Below, piece after piece: positions 22,540-34,469 of a DNA stretch of 64,000 bases. This DNA is from Armillaria gallica (Eukaryota; Basidiomycota; Agaricomycetes; Agaricales; Physalacriaceae), in contig JBANDB010000007.1 of assembly GCA_037576215.1 (NCBI GenBank), forward strand, positions 341,001 to 405,000, read 5' to 3'. Position numbers and translations under genes: made by a program. How positions within the stretch are numbered: the stretch's first letter is position 1; each line of letters begins with the position of its first letter. Under the pieces are notes generated by a model. That model was not told the DNA's origin. It saw only the letters and a program-made list of their open reading frames with translations, and did no database searches.

Positions 22540-23275
22540 TCCCCCATCGGTGTCGTATATTGGGCATCAAATACTAAGAATAGAGAACTCCCGAAATCGA
22601 GCAGGTCACTTGTCTACCATGTACATTGAAGGATTTCCGGCGCTAGCTAACCAATCCTCAACGATTTATAGCGACGAAAAAACCACAGTAGCCGAGGCTA
22701 CTTACATGCGCATACTCACTTCAAGTAATACACATCAACGGTTAGCCGGAATCCTTTGTCGTACACTATAATGTCAATAACCATTTGCGACATATGAGTT
22801 GGATGGGCGCTCAGCAGGACATAGAGCACCTTATCCGTAATCGCTAAACCGAAGGAGTCAACACAGCGTGTATAAAACACGTCGACATCACGTCGACGCG
22901 CTGATCAGATCACGGTGATCTGGCGATGCTGGTTGGTCTTTTGAATCCTGTGCTTCCCCAGAAGCAAGTAGATAGTCAAAGAGATTCGGAAACGACTGAC
23001 GGAGTCAAGTTCCTAGTAGCAAGCCAACATATACTTTGGATTTAGCCCATGAATGTCGTTCAGTCCAAGGAAAGTCAAATATATCGAAGTAGCTACGCGG
23101 TATCAGGCATGGTGTTCCAATTTTCAAAACCAGTTCCTCGAGCGGGGGAATAGTGCTCCTCAGCGGGAGGACGAAGGATGGTTGCAGTCCTGCAGAGAAC
23201 AAGGGGGAAATATTCAGCATACGCTGGCGGTCCACTAGGAATATGTACTGAAGATGGTGCATACACCCAAACGTG
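22540..23275 (-). pseudogene. Relic of minus-strand gene Y (copy 3)
   Basis: Minus-strand fragments such as QRMLNISPLF and WTERHSWAKSKVY match copy 4 (QRMLNTFLLF, WAEQCSWAKAKGH at 28660-28900). Stops and frame breaks interrupt it. Confidence 0.5.
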
Positions 23276-23354
23276 ATTAACTTAGCAGCTATAGTTGGCG
23301 CGTCAGTTTGTCGGCTCAGTGGACTGTGGCATTGAACTTACAAAGTGACGCGAT

Positions 23355-24825
23355 GATGGACTCCGGCTTAGAGCGGTCCGGAACGCGGCGGACAAACAAG
23401 CTACAACATAGCTTCGAATCTGAACGTTAACCGCGACGACCTCCGTCGAAGTACTTTCATCTTTCTACTTACTTGTTCATCGTATCCCTGTTAGAAATGA
23501 CAGTTCTCACTTGAAGGACCTCTCAAAGTCTCCAGAGCAAGATGGGGATGTTAGAATCGCGGGGCTGATCTCAAACGAGGTGAGTAGCGAAAATGGGTTA
23601 CATCTTTGGCAAACGCGACATGGGGACTGACTACGAAATATTCCAGCTTATAGACTACGAAATCCTCTCGGAAATAAGCCAACACGTAAGTAGGTCAATA
23701 CGAGAACCCAACGGCGACTAACTGTCCGCCATGAGAAGCTCGCATATCTCACAGGGGAAGCACTAGGAATTTGCCGGCAATCTGGGGACGAACATTTACA
23801 CAATATTCATATTTGTCCTTCCTAAAATAGCTCTCAGTGTTTAGGCAACGGCCTTCAGAAACCGAGGCGCCGTTCCTTTTATACTGAAGTTACCCTTCGC
23901 TCGGAGTTGTTGATTCTCTCGATGGATGCGCAAGATTTCGGACTTGAGCCCATGCATGTCCATTCCCCAGATCGATACATTCTACAGGCTACCTCCAAAT
24001 GGATTCCTGGACCTTTGTGGCTACGTTGTCATTGTGACTGGAGTAGCTGTGACCCATCATACAAGACGATGCGGCGCGTCATCATTCCAACCGCAATCTA
24101 CTGAGTGACCGCAGCCCGTTGGTTATAAATGTTCGCCGTCGTGAACCTGCTATCGACGTTCTGAAGGAAGTGATGTGCGCTTAGGTTCTGGAACAGGTCT
24201 GGAGCCCTTCATCACCAACATAAAGGGACGATTTTTCTTCTGCAAGAATCTATACCTTCTGGACAATATCAGCGACCCTTCAAGAGCGTTGCGCAGTGAG
24301 TAATGCTCTTATCTCGGTGCGCTTTTGGCTAAATGGCATGATGAGATGATAGGCTACAGGTCGAAGCAGTATTCTATATGCTAAACGCATTTCTTGCGAT
24401 ACACGCATCAGCTATATGGGTATACCAATGCAATTCGATGAGGTAAGTTTGTCCTCCCCCAGTGATGGTATACCCCTGACAAAACGCACAGATCAGTACG
24501 GCTATTCCTTTGCGCGTCGTCTTAACAGACATAGAGACAGAATACGCTACCATGTGCAGTGTTATTCTTGCTCATCCTCAGCCATCACTGTCATCACAAC
24601 TCCCTTCATCTTCACGACGGCACGGAACCTGTGAGGAGATATCTTATCAATCAGACTCGCCCATACTGGTTCACAGACGTCGGACGGACGAGGTACCTTC
24701 GAATAATCCGTTATCGACAGAATCAAAGTGCCTTACTGTTCGTCCTATCTCTTCTATCGTCCATGTCAGGTCATCTCATATAGTTTCCACAGGACATTCG
24801 TGATTGCCATCACCACTACGTTCCA
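23355..24825 (+). pseudogene. Relic of gene X (copy 3)
   Basis: Starts at the CCGGCTTAGAGCGGTCCGGAACGCGG element and is co-linear with 29070-30410. Recognisable steps are GACTTGAGCCCATGCATGTCCATTC (23940), GCGTTGCGCAGTGAGTAAT (24287, a likely splice donor), VEAVFYMLNAFLAIHASA (24362) and CGAATAATCCGTTATCGACAGAATCAAAG (24700). It does not stay open. Confidence 0.55.
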
Positions 24826-25710
24826 GACAATCCAGCTGTGCGGCCACATTGCGCTTGCTTGTGACAAAGATATCAAAGAAACTCAGCAGCGGCCACATCG
24901 TTTGGAGCTCATCTCCAGCATGAACGGGTTCGGCCACGCAGGACATCGATAATCATAAATACATGTTCATACTCGTTTGACGCCCTCCGAATGACATCTT
25001 GACGAATGAACCTCTGGGAGGATCGCTGCGCGTCTTTGCTTGATGTGAAAGCTACCCCTTGGCCAACTGGTTACACCTGACCTCATCGAAAAGCGCTCTC
25101 TCACTCCTCATGGATTCAGAATCCCTTCGACTCAATGCCCCTTCAGCCGGCTACCGGGAAATATTGGCTACTTCGTAGTTATTCTTGCTTCAACATACAC
25201 GGACCCGCCTCGGCCTTCAAGCCTTCTTCGACCATTTTCCGCTCCCGCACGTTCTGTGTGGTTATATGCCCTCGTAGCTAAATCCACGCCTACATCTTCC
25301 GCAAGTTTTCCTCGGATCTCTTTCTCCAGGACGTCGCTTTCTCTGGGTACAACGACCACCGTTTTACCAGCTCGTCATCCTATAGGCCGCAAATCCAGAT
25401 TTCTATACCTGCGTGAAGGGCTGGTGTATTGATCAACCTGTATACGGGGCGCATCATCCGATCCTCCGCGCCATCCGGTGCACAGCTCTTTCACGTCTTC
25501 GCGCATAACAATATCCGGACGTTGACATTGAACGACGAGATTTCGTCTGCACTGGACCAGTGCTCCATGCCTGACTTGAAATTGTTCCTTCACAGTGAGC
25601 ACGCATGCTATGTGGTGGGACCAGAAGTCAAACCTGCTGATCTCGAGTCCCTTCTTCGTTTTGTACGGCGCCCAGAGCGCAACTGCGAGTATTTTCAATG
25701 CCACTTTTGA
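24825..25710 (+). pseudogene. F-box gene relic (copy c)
   Basis: Aligns with the copies at 30410 and 40030. The + strand frame at 25429-25710 still reads NNIRTLTLNDEI, LDQCSMPDLK and YVVGPEVKPADLESLLRFV, the second-half region typical of agaricomycete F-box/LRR-like proteins. The F-box itself (near 24960-25080) is shattered by indels. Confidence 0.7.
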
Positions 25711-25839
25711 CGTGCAAAGTCATTTGGGAACGGTCGTCCCAGTCGTCGGACAAAAGTCACCATCACCATTACTTCAGCAACTCGAGCGGCTCCCACGCAA
25801 GGCTCACAGAAGCCAATTCGATCAGGAACAGGTTTTCTG

Positions 25840-26250
25840 TTCCTTCCACATATACTTTGTACTATGTTTCTTCGGAAGAGACTGTTATAGTCTCGGTACC
25901 TCGACATCGGATGGAACTACTTTCTCAGCCATACTTCCTGTGCATTTGGGTGTGAACACTTTCTTACACGGCGACCAGCGATCCAATGTTCGCCCTCCTT
26001 CAGGGAGCTTTCTCACAATGTTTCCTGTGGCCGATTCCTAGTACGTATTTAGATCTGCTAATGATATCAAACTTGCGAACATTCTCTCCAAGAATATTCA
26101 GGGACAAGGAATGTGTCTTCCGGTACCCACTCTCCAACAAGCGATATGTCCCACATAGGCGTCACTGTATAGCAACCCTTCTGTTCGACTGTTGGAGGAG
26201 CTCGCTCTCGTTGGGTCTGACATGGCTTGTATTCAAGCAGGTTTAGAAAA
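25840..26250 (+). pseudogene. Module T relic (unit 7)
   Basis: CTTCGGAAGAGACTGTTATAG, CTTACACGGCGACCAGCGATCC and CCAAGAATATTCAGGGACAAGG align with the copies at 31960-32350 and 41390-41770. Possibly once a separate gene with an intron beginning TAGTACGTATTTAGATCTG; too broken to tell. Confidence 0.5.
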
Positions 26251-26319
26251 ATTGTCAATGTCAAAGAAAAATAAACACTCTCAAGTTCTGCCCTAATACA
26301 ACGGTAGATTGTCGATCAT

Positions 26320-27105
26320 AGACGTTTGTCGCATGACAGACCTCGTGCTTTGACTTCTACGAGGTTGCGCCCTTAATTTCATGGCCGGTTCGGCCATTCC
26401 GCGACGAGTCATTGGTTCTATGTTCAACCAACACCGGCACTGCTACGAAGGAATAAAGCTTTGGAGTGAGAAAGCGTGGACGTATTCGGGACCTTAGGCC
26501 TAGATCAGCACCAGTGCCAAAATACAAAAATCGTCAGGAAAAGGCGCCTCCGGACGGCCTGTGTAGCACCAATCAACATGACATCATGAAGAGAGGATAG
26601 CAGAGAGGTTTGTACCTGGTTCTCTCGATACTACCTTACATTAAATTGGTCTTCTCCGAACAGTACTGCTGTTGACATGTCCCGATGATCGGCAGGGGTA
26701 TGGACGGCAGCGGGGACCGTCAATAATCACGCGAGATACTAAATCTCTCGAAAACATCTTCCCACATCCCCCATAGCTATGTCTTACGCCAATAAACGAA
26801 GGAGCCCAGTCACTGAAAATGATGGTCGGATAATATGTTCATGCCGTGACAAGAGACTATTCTTGACTGGTACTCGCTTCCTCGGTTCCCGACGTCATGA
26901 AAATGTACCGTGGGAGAGGCTTCATGATTGTTGACGGTGTTATTAGCGTCACCCTTTCCCTCCAGTCGTCGTGGGTGCTCACACAGCTACACTCCATGAC
27001 CGTCGACAGATGACCTTCATCCCCAGACGAAGGCTATAAAAGAGGGGTTAATGCAGCAGGTATTATCAAGCTCTCACAACCGTAACAGTTTATTCTCACT
27101 TCACA
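26320..27105 (+). promoter_or_regulatory. Hydrophobin 7 upstream block with TATA box
   Basis: Near-duplicate of 20865-21635. TATA box TATAAAAG at 27035-27042, 71 bases before the ATG. Confidence 0.78.
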
Positions 27106-27773
27106 ATGTTTGCTCAAATCTCTTTCACTTCTCTCCTAGCTCTACCTCTCCTTGCGACCGCTGGTATCATTCCCAGTGGTCTCATTCCCAGCGGTCTCAT
27201 CCCCAGTGGCATCCTTCCCGCTGGTGCCGTTCCGACTGGCATCGTTCCGACTGGTATCGTCCCCACTCTTCCGACTGGTAGCCTTCCCGCTCTTCCGACT
27301 GGTATCATCCCGACTGGCATCATTCCAACTGGTGTCATTCCCAGTGGCGGTGGTGAAGGTGTCGCTTGCGCGACTGGTTCCGTACAGTGTTGCGATTCTA
27401 CTCAGAGCGTGAGTCTGTCCTCCCGTCGCTGATTGATGCGAAAGCTGACCAGAATTACCAGCCCACCGACTTGACTGCCCCCGTTTCGACCCTCTTGGGC
27501 CTTCTCGGAGTCGTCGCCGGTCAACTCACTGGCAATGTGTAGGTTTTTTATACCCTCAATAGACGGCAGCTGATTCATTCGTTCTATAGCGGTGTGTCCT
27601 GCAGCCCAATCACCGTCATTGGACTAGGCGGAACCTCATGCAGCAACCAAGTCGTCTGCTGTGATAGCAACAACTTTGTCAGTAACAGTGTTATCCAGAT
27701 TGATTCTATGCTCACATTTCCTTAGAATGGCCTTGTTTCTCTTGGCTGTACCCCCCTCGGCGCTGGCCTCTAA
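27106..27773 (+). CDS. Class I hydrophobin 7 with long PxG repeat
   Basis: Exons are 27106-27408, 27462-27538, 27590-27677 and 27726-27773, with intron phases 0, 2 and 0. The product is 171 aa. It has the same signal peptide as hydrophobin 6, then eleven pentapeptides and two LPT spacers, then GGGEGVA and the core with cysteines at 88, 95, 96, 131, 144, 150, 151 and 164. Compared with hydrophobin 6 it lacks one pentapeptide, gains one Gly, and has A for V in the SLLGLLGVV[AV] stretch. The high identity in coding, promoter and 3' sequence points to a recent duplication or gene conversion. Confidence 0.95.
27160..27350 (+). repeat. 15-bp coding minisatellite in hydrophobin 7
   Basis: Eleven 15-base units and two 9-base spacers in the same order as in hydrophobin 6, with one unit missing and some ATC to GTC changes (IIPT to IVPT). 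Confidence 0.88.
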
Positions 27774-28029
27774 GGGACCGAGGCGAACGGATCGAAGGAT
27801 TTTGGCGATTTATAGAAAGTCCATTCGTTTGTTGGGCAATTAGAAAGAGAAAAATATATTGCTGGATAGTAGCAAATGTGCTAATGACTATCGTGTTTCT
27901 GATTTCTACTCTTTCCCTGTAGCTGTTGCCTTTGAGTGCGACTCGAATTTTCTTTTGAGCAGACAAACTCGACGACCACTGGCATTCACATACACAGAAG
28001 GGTGTCGCCGAGAGCGAAGACTGATCCCA

Positions 28030-28945
28030 CATCAGTTTTGTATATTGGGCATCGAATACTAAGAATAGAGAACTCCAGAAATGCAGCAGGTCCCTTGTCT
28101 ATCATGTACATCGAAAGATTACGAACGCTAGCTCACCAATCCTCAACAATTTACAGCTAAGAATAGCGTCGGCTACTGACATGTATACTCGCTTGAAGTA
28201 ATACACATCACCGCTTAGCCGGACTCCTTGCTCGTACAATCATTCGCGGTATCATAGTTAAATGGGCACTCAACAGAGCGTAGAGCATGTTATTTGTAAT
28301 GGCTAAACCGAAGGAGTAAACGCAAGGTATGTAAAACACGTTGACATCATGTCGATGCGCGAAATATTGCTGATCAGATCACGGTGATCTGGCCAGCTAC
28401 CGGTTGATTTTTTGAATTCGGAGCACGGGAAGTGAATCACCCAACGGTACATGGCGACACGGTGAAACAGAGTAACTGAGGATTATGGACGGTCTGTGAG
28501 AATTTGATTAGTCGAAGACATCTATTCTTCCGCAAGGCTAAGGGGGTCGACTTTCATCATTTCCAGCTATTTGACGCCGTTTCTAGCACCCACAGAAGTA
28601 AATGGATAGTCAAAGAGATTCGAAAAAAGGCCGACGGAATCCAGATCCCTAGCAGGTCAAGATGTCCTTTAGCTTTAGCCCATGAGCATTGTTCAGCCCA
28701 CTGAAGGAAGACAAACATATCAAAGTATCTAGTGCGCAGTACCGGGCCATAGTGTTCCGACTTTTCAAAACCAGTTCGGGGCAGTTCTTCGAGCGGGAAA
28801 TGGTACAGCTCAGCAGGAGGACAGAGGATGGTTGCAAAGAATAAGAGGAAAGTGTTCAGCATACGCTGGCCGTCTACTAGGAGGATGTACTGAAGATGGT
28901 ACATGTACCCAAACGTCCGACCCGAAAGAGTAAAAGACACGTTCT
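28030..28945 (-). pseudogene. Relic of minus-strand gene Y (copy 4, longest frame)
   Basis: The minus frame 28557-28940 (127 codons; I see no reason to trust its first codon as a start) reads ...YMYHLQYILLVDGQRM..., ELYHFPLEEL..., FEKSEHYGPVL, CSWAKAKGHLDLLG and HLLLWVLETASN. It is the best view of gene Y, but upstream exons (near 28040-28160) are broken and I recognise no domain. Confidence 0.5.
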
Positions 28946-29069
28946 AGCGAAAAAAAAATCGGCGATTGCAACTAGAAATATACCCGAGTCCCAACGCATC
29001 ATTGACGCGTCAGTTTGTCGGCTCAGTGGATCGTGGCAAGGGTGGCAAGACTCTGGTTTGAATCAAAGT

Positions 29070-30410
29070 GACTCGTGATCGGCTTGGAGCGGTCCGGAAC
29101 GCGGCGGACAAACAAGCTACAACATAGATTCGATTCTGAACCGCGATGTCGCGACTCGGACTCAATTGCGAACGACGACGACCTCCGTCGAAGTACTTTC
29201 GTCTTTTCACTACTTGTTCCTCGTATCTCCGTTAGAAATGACAGTTCTCACTTAAAGGACCTCTCAGTCTCCAGAGCATGATGGTGAAGCACTAGAAATT
29301 TCCTGGCTATCTGGTACGAGCATTTACACAATGATATTCATATTTGTCCGTCCTGAAAGAACTGTTAGCATTTAGGCAGCGGCCTTCAGAAAACAAAGCG
29401 CAGTTCATCTTTTTCGAAAATTACCCTTCCCTTGGAGCTGTTGATTCTCTCGATGGATGTACGAGATTTCACTCGAGGCCGACTTGAGGCCATGTATGTC
29501 CATCTACCAGATCACTACACTCTACAAGTTACTTCCAAATGGACTCCTGGAACCTTGTGGCTACGTGTAACACTGGCATTGTAAAGGTTTGGCTGTGACC
29601 GGCCATACTGGACGACGGAGATGTCGACGCGCATCATCCCTTCACTACTGTTCCAACCGCAGTCTACTGGACCAAGCCGGTCGCCGCAGTCTGTTGGTTA
29701 TAAGCGTTGGCCGTCGTGAACCTGCCATCGACATTCTGAAAGAAGTGATGTGTACCCAGGTTCGGGAACAGGTCCGGAGCCCTTTACCACCAACACATTG
29801 AAGGGAACGATTATATGCTGCAAGAACCCATACCTTCTGGACGATACCAATAGTACTTGAAGAGCATTGCGCAGTGAGTAATACGCTCATATTGGTGCGC
29901 TTTTGGCTAACTAGCACGACTAGACGACAGGCTACAGGTCGAAGCAGTATTCTTTGCCCTAAATGCATCTCTTGCGATACACGCACCAGCTATAAGCGGT
30001 ACCCTCGCGTGGGTATACCAATGCGATTCGATGAGGTAGGTTTACCTCTCCCAGTGATGGTCTACCTCTAACAACTCGCAGATCAGTACGGCTATTCATT
30101 TGCGTGATGTCTCAACAGACACAGACACAGAATACGCTACCACGTGCATTGTCCTTCTTGCTCGTCCTTAGCCATCACTGTCATCTTCACGACGGCACGG
30201 ACTCACTTCCTATGAGGAAATATCTTATCAATCAGACTCGCCCGTACTGGTTCAGACGTCGGACTGACGAGCTTACCCTCGAATAGTCCGTTATAGATAG
30301 AATCAAAGTGCCCTACTGTTCGTCCTTTCTCTTCTATAGTCCATGCTAGGTCATCTCATACAATTTCCACAGGACATTCGTGATTGCCATCACCACTGCA
30401 TCCTGGACTT
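29070..30410 (+). pseudogene. Relic of gene X (copy 4)
   Basis: Co-linear with copy 3. A + frame at 29589-29801 reads SNRSLLDQAGRRSLLVISVGRREPAIDILKEVMCTQVREQ in part, but flanking segments are out of frame. It includes the splice-like GCGCAGTGAGTAATACGC (29868) and ATGCGATTCGATGAGGTAGGT (30020). Confidence 0.55.
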
Positions 30411-31715
30411 TAGCTGCGAGGCTATAAGGTGCTCCTTCGTGTGGGGCATTCAGGACTTGGAGACGTTGGCAACAGTGAAGGACCACATTTGTCACCTCGA
30501 ATCTGAGCTTCTTGCCCACGATAAAGAGATCAAAGAGACTCAGCAGCGGCCGCATCCTTTGGGGCTCATCTCCAGCACGAACGGGTTCTACCGCGCGGGA
30601 TACTGATAATCATAAATCTATGTTCATGCCCGTTTGATACCTTCCGAATGACGTCTTGCTACAAATCAGTCCTCTGAGAGCATAGCTGCGCGTCTATGCT
30701 TGACGTGAATGCTACCTCTTGACCTACTGGTCACATCTGACATCATTGGAGAGCTTTCTCCCGCTCCGCGTGGACTCAGATTTTTTTCTACTCAATGCCC
30801 CTTCAGCTGGCCACCGGGAAAATATCGGCTATTTCACAGTCTACTCTCCCTCTCAGGGCGTTCGCCACTTCACATTCACACATCCCTTCATTCGCGACGC
30901 CGTCACATAGATGCCATGTTGGAACACATTGCTACCCATATCAATGTGGTCAGACAAATACTTCAGCATGCAGACCCGTCTCGGCCCTTCCAGCCATTTT
31001 CTTCTCTTACGCGCTCTCTCGGTGGTTATACACTCCTCTGGCCCAGCTCACACCGACAGCTTCCGCATGTTCTCCTCAGTGCCCTTTCTCCAAAATATTG
31101 CTGTCTCCGGATTTCTCGACCACTGGCGAGAGCTCTTGCGATCAGTGTCCCTTTCTAAGCTCATCACGCTCATGCCAACCATCAAAGTGCATATCCGCAT
31201 TTCTCCGCCCATGTGAAGGAGGTTGGTGCCTCGTGGAACCTCCACTTCGACATCAATACGGGGTGCATTACCCGATCCTCCGCGCCATCCGATGCCCAGC
31301 TCCTTCCCGTCTTGACAAATAACAATATCCAGACGATGACGTTGAACTGCGAGATTCCGTCTACGCTGGACCGGTACTCCATGCTGAACTGGAAGGATTT
31401 ATTCCTTTACAGCGAGTGCTATGTGGTGGGACCGGAAGTCGATCGCGCTGATATCGAGCCCCTTCTTCGTTTTGTGTGGCGCTTAGAGTGTAATGTGTCC
31501 TACTATTTCAGAAACCTCTTTCGATGTCCAAAGGCATTTGTAAGCATCGGTCAACGTCGTCGACGGAACTCATCATCACCGTTACTTCAGCGACTCGAGT
31601 GGATGCACATGTTGTTCGAGAGCGACGTTCAAGGAAGGCAAACCTGATATCCTCCCAGAGCTCCAGTGTTCGAGGTGCCGCACACCTGAAGGATTTGTAC
31701 CTTTCAGGATAATAG
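30410..31715 (+). pseudogene. F-box gene relic (copy d)
   Basis: Begins with GGTGCTCCTTCGTGTGGGGC (30429) as in copy f. The + frame 31213-31647 (about 144 codons) still reads SSAPSDAQLLPVLTNNNIQ, IPSTLDRYSMLNWKDL and YVVGPEVDRADIEPLLRFV. The F-box region at 30600-30760 carries indels and stops. About 9.4 kb away, copy e (40030) is its closest relative. Confidence 0.72.
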
Positions 31716-31929
31716 CCTTCTCAAAATAGCATTCTCCAGGCGTACTCGATGTCCCGGAGGTTTCACGAAGCTTATGATAAAGACCAAAATGGACGATAAG
31801 GATGTCCTTAGCGAGGATATCATCGCCCAGATGAGATGATTGCGTCAAATGAAGGCTGTGCGTCTGTCTCTTTCGGCTCCCACACAAAACCTCACAGAAG
31901 CCAGTTAGACCAGAACATGTTTTCTGTCC

Positions 31930-32350
31930 CTTCCACATAAACTTTATACTTTGCTTCTTAGGAAGAGACTATTATTGTCGCAGCACCTTGATAGATGGAA
32001 CTACTGGTTCTCAGTCATGCTTCCCGTGCATTCTATGAGCCCTTTCTTACACGGTGACCAGCGATTCAATGTTCACCCTGCAGTGCGGCTTCTCACAATG
32101 TTTCCCGTGGCCTATCTTAGTGCGTGTTTGGATCTGTCATTGACATCGAACTTACGAACGTTCTCCAAGAATATTCGGGGACGGGGCGAGTGTCTTCCCC
32201 TTATCACCCACTCTCCAACATCTGTGATGTCTTTGGAACTCCGATCAGCGATGCATGCCCCGCATGGGCGTCATTGGACAGTGACGCTTCAGTTGGATTC
32301 TTGACAGAGCTCGTTCTAGTTGGGTCAGACATGGTTCGTATTCAGGTAGG
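31930..32350 (+). pseudogene. Module T relic (unit 8)
   Basis: Nearly identical to 41340-41775: AAACTTTATACT[TC]TGCTTCTTAGGAAGAGACTATTATTGTCGCAGCACCT, CTTACACGGTGACCAGCGATTC and CGAGTGTCTTCCCCTTATCACCC. No intact frame. Confidence 0.55.
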
Positions 32351-32439
32351 TATAGAACGATAGTTGGTGGCCATGTCCATCCAGAAAATAAACGCATTCC
32401 AAGTCGTGCCCTAATACAACAATTATGAAATGTTTCGAT

Positions 32440-33186
32440 CTCATGCTTTGACTTCTATGAAGGTGCGCCCTTACTCTCATGGCCGGTTCGGCCATTCGCG
32501 ACGAGTCATAGGTTGTTTGTTCAACCAACACGGAAGTGATTCACTACTATGAAGGGATCAAGCTTTAGAGCCAGATGGTACAGACATATTCGTAACTTAT
32601 GCCTAGTTCGCCGTCGGCACCAGTGCTAAATTTAAAAAACCACAGAAGTCGGCTCCGGACGCCTTGTCCCTCACCGATGAACACGACATGATGAAGAAAG
32701 GATAGCGGAAAGGTTTGCACATGGTTCTCTCGATACTGTGTTAGAATTAAATTGGTATTTTCCTGAATAGCACCCCTCAATATGTCTTGGGACGGCGGCG
32801 GGGAGCATCAATCATCTCCCGAGATGCTAGATCTCCGTAAAACATCTTCCCACATCTCCCATAGCTATGTCTCGCGCGATTGAGCGAAGGAACCCATTCG
32901 CTGAACATGATGGTCGGAAAATGTTGATGCCGTGACAAGAGACCGTTCTGATATTCGCTTCGGTTTCTCACACCACCATGAAAATCTATCTTATAGGCAG
33001 GACTTCATGATCCTTGACAGCGTCATTCGCGTCATTCGCGTCACTCAGTCTCTTCACTTATTATAGGCACTCAGACAGCTACACTCCATGACCGAGTCAG
33101 TCCCCAGACGAAGGCTATAAAAGAGGGATCAAAGCACCAGGTAGCCTCAAGCTCTCGCAACTATAACAGCTTAATCTCACTTCACA
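32440..33186 (+). promoter_or_regulatory. Hydrophobin 8 upstream block with TATA box
   Basis: Shared block from CTCATGCTTTGACTTCTATGAAGG (32440) to the TATA box TATAAAAG (33116-33123) and the leader CAAGCTCTCGCAACTATAACAGCTTAATCTC. Very similar to the block before hydrophobin 9. Confidence 0.76.
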
Positions 33187-33699
33187 ATGTTTGCTCGTAT
33201 CTCTCTCACTGCTCTCCTGGCTCTACCTCTTCTTGCGACCGCCATTATCCTTCCCCGTGGCGGTGGCGAAGGTGTCGCTTGCGCAACTGGTACCGTGCAG
33301 TGCTGTGATGATACTCAGAGCGTCAGTGCCATTTTCCCGCTGCTGATTGATGCGAAAGCTGACTGGAATTATCAGCCCACCGACTTGACTGCCCCCGTCT
33401 CGACCCTCTTGGGCAGCCTCGGAGTCGTCATCAGTCAACTCACTGGCAATGTGTAGGTCTTCTGTATTTTCAATAGATGGCGGTTCGGATGGCTGATTCC
33501 TTTGTTCTATAGCGGCGTGTCCTGTGTCCCGATCACCGTCATTGGTGTTGGTGGAACCCAGTGCAGCAACCAAGTCGACTGCTGTAATGATAACAAATTC
33601 GTCAGTAACAGTGTTATACTGATTAACTCTATGCTCATATTTCCTTAGAATGGCCTTGTTTCTCTCGGCTGCACCCCTCTCGGCCTCGGCCTCAAGTAG
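33187..33699 (+). CDS. Class I hydrophobin 8
   Basis: Exons are 33187-33321, 33376-33452, 33513-33600 and 33649-33699, with intron phases 0, 2 and 0. The product is 116 aa with no repeat insert. After the signal peptide (about 1-20) comes LPRGGGEG, then cysteines at 32, 39, 40, 75, 88, 94, 95 and 108 (C-X6-CC-X34-C-X12-C-X5-CC-X12-C). Two oddities stand out: Cys4 is followed by VPIT where the paralogs have SPIT or TPIT, and the last codons read LGLGLK-stop, one residue longer than the family ending because the usual TAA is now AAG TAG. It is paired with hydrophobin 9 in a 4-kb duplication. Confidence 0.94.
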
Positions 33700-34460
33700 G
33701 GATGCCCACCGCACCGGGCTAAGGGACTGGGGAATCGAAGTGTTTTGGCGATTGTTTTAAAAGTGCATTCATTTATTGATTAAATAGGGAAAACAACATT
33801 GCTGGGCAGGAGCAAATGCGTTAATGATTACCATGTTTTAACTTTCTGATTTCTATTCTTTCCTGTCGGCCATCACCTTCAAGAGCTGCGAGGTGTATGC
33901 TCTCTTAGTAGGACGAAGACTAGACTCAGAAACTCGCCCCTTTCATACCTCATACCCGCCTTCATTATTTAGAATCGATATACTTCAAGACGGATAATGA
34001 TTCTCTCGTTGCTGAAAATGACAAGCTATCAGCTGTACTACATTGTTCGTCTAGCTTTCAGAGATCTCAGCAGTCGAGGGTAAACAGCCGATTATACCGA
34101 CCCGACAGTTCGCCGTTTACTTACTCTGCGACCATCATTGTCATGGTCGCCTACATATCTTTTGTTTCTGGTCGCACAATCAACAAGGATCACCTTCAAC
34201 AATATCTGAATAGGATTCAGTAATGTGCTCATTCGACTGGTATCATGGCTAACGCCTTCAAGGCCAGGCCCCGCCTTCCTGTTGTTATGTCATGCACGCC
34301 ACGGTCTGCAGCGATGACAATCATCGAATCTCTTCATTCAAAACTTGAGAAAAATCTCCGTAGGTTAGCTGACCATGGAAGAAGAGGCGATGACTACAGA
34401 TTAGCGAATATTCTGTGGTACGTTCTAATCATTGTCCGTCATAAAACTAGCTAAGCATTA
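33700..34460 (+). repeat. Hydrophobin 8 3' flank shared with hydrophobin 9
   Basis: The flank matches 43110-44170 up to CATAAAACTAGCTAAGCA (34440 and 44157). Near 33990 it includes GATAATGATTCTCTCGT[TC]G, part of a decayed short frame (MDNDSLVAEN at 43720). A 0.34-kb segment present at 43313-43651 is absent here. Confidence 0.7.
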
Positions 34461-34469
34461 CACCCTTGC

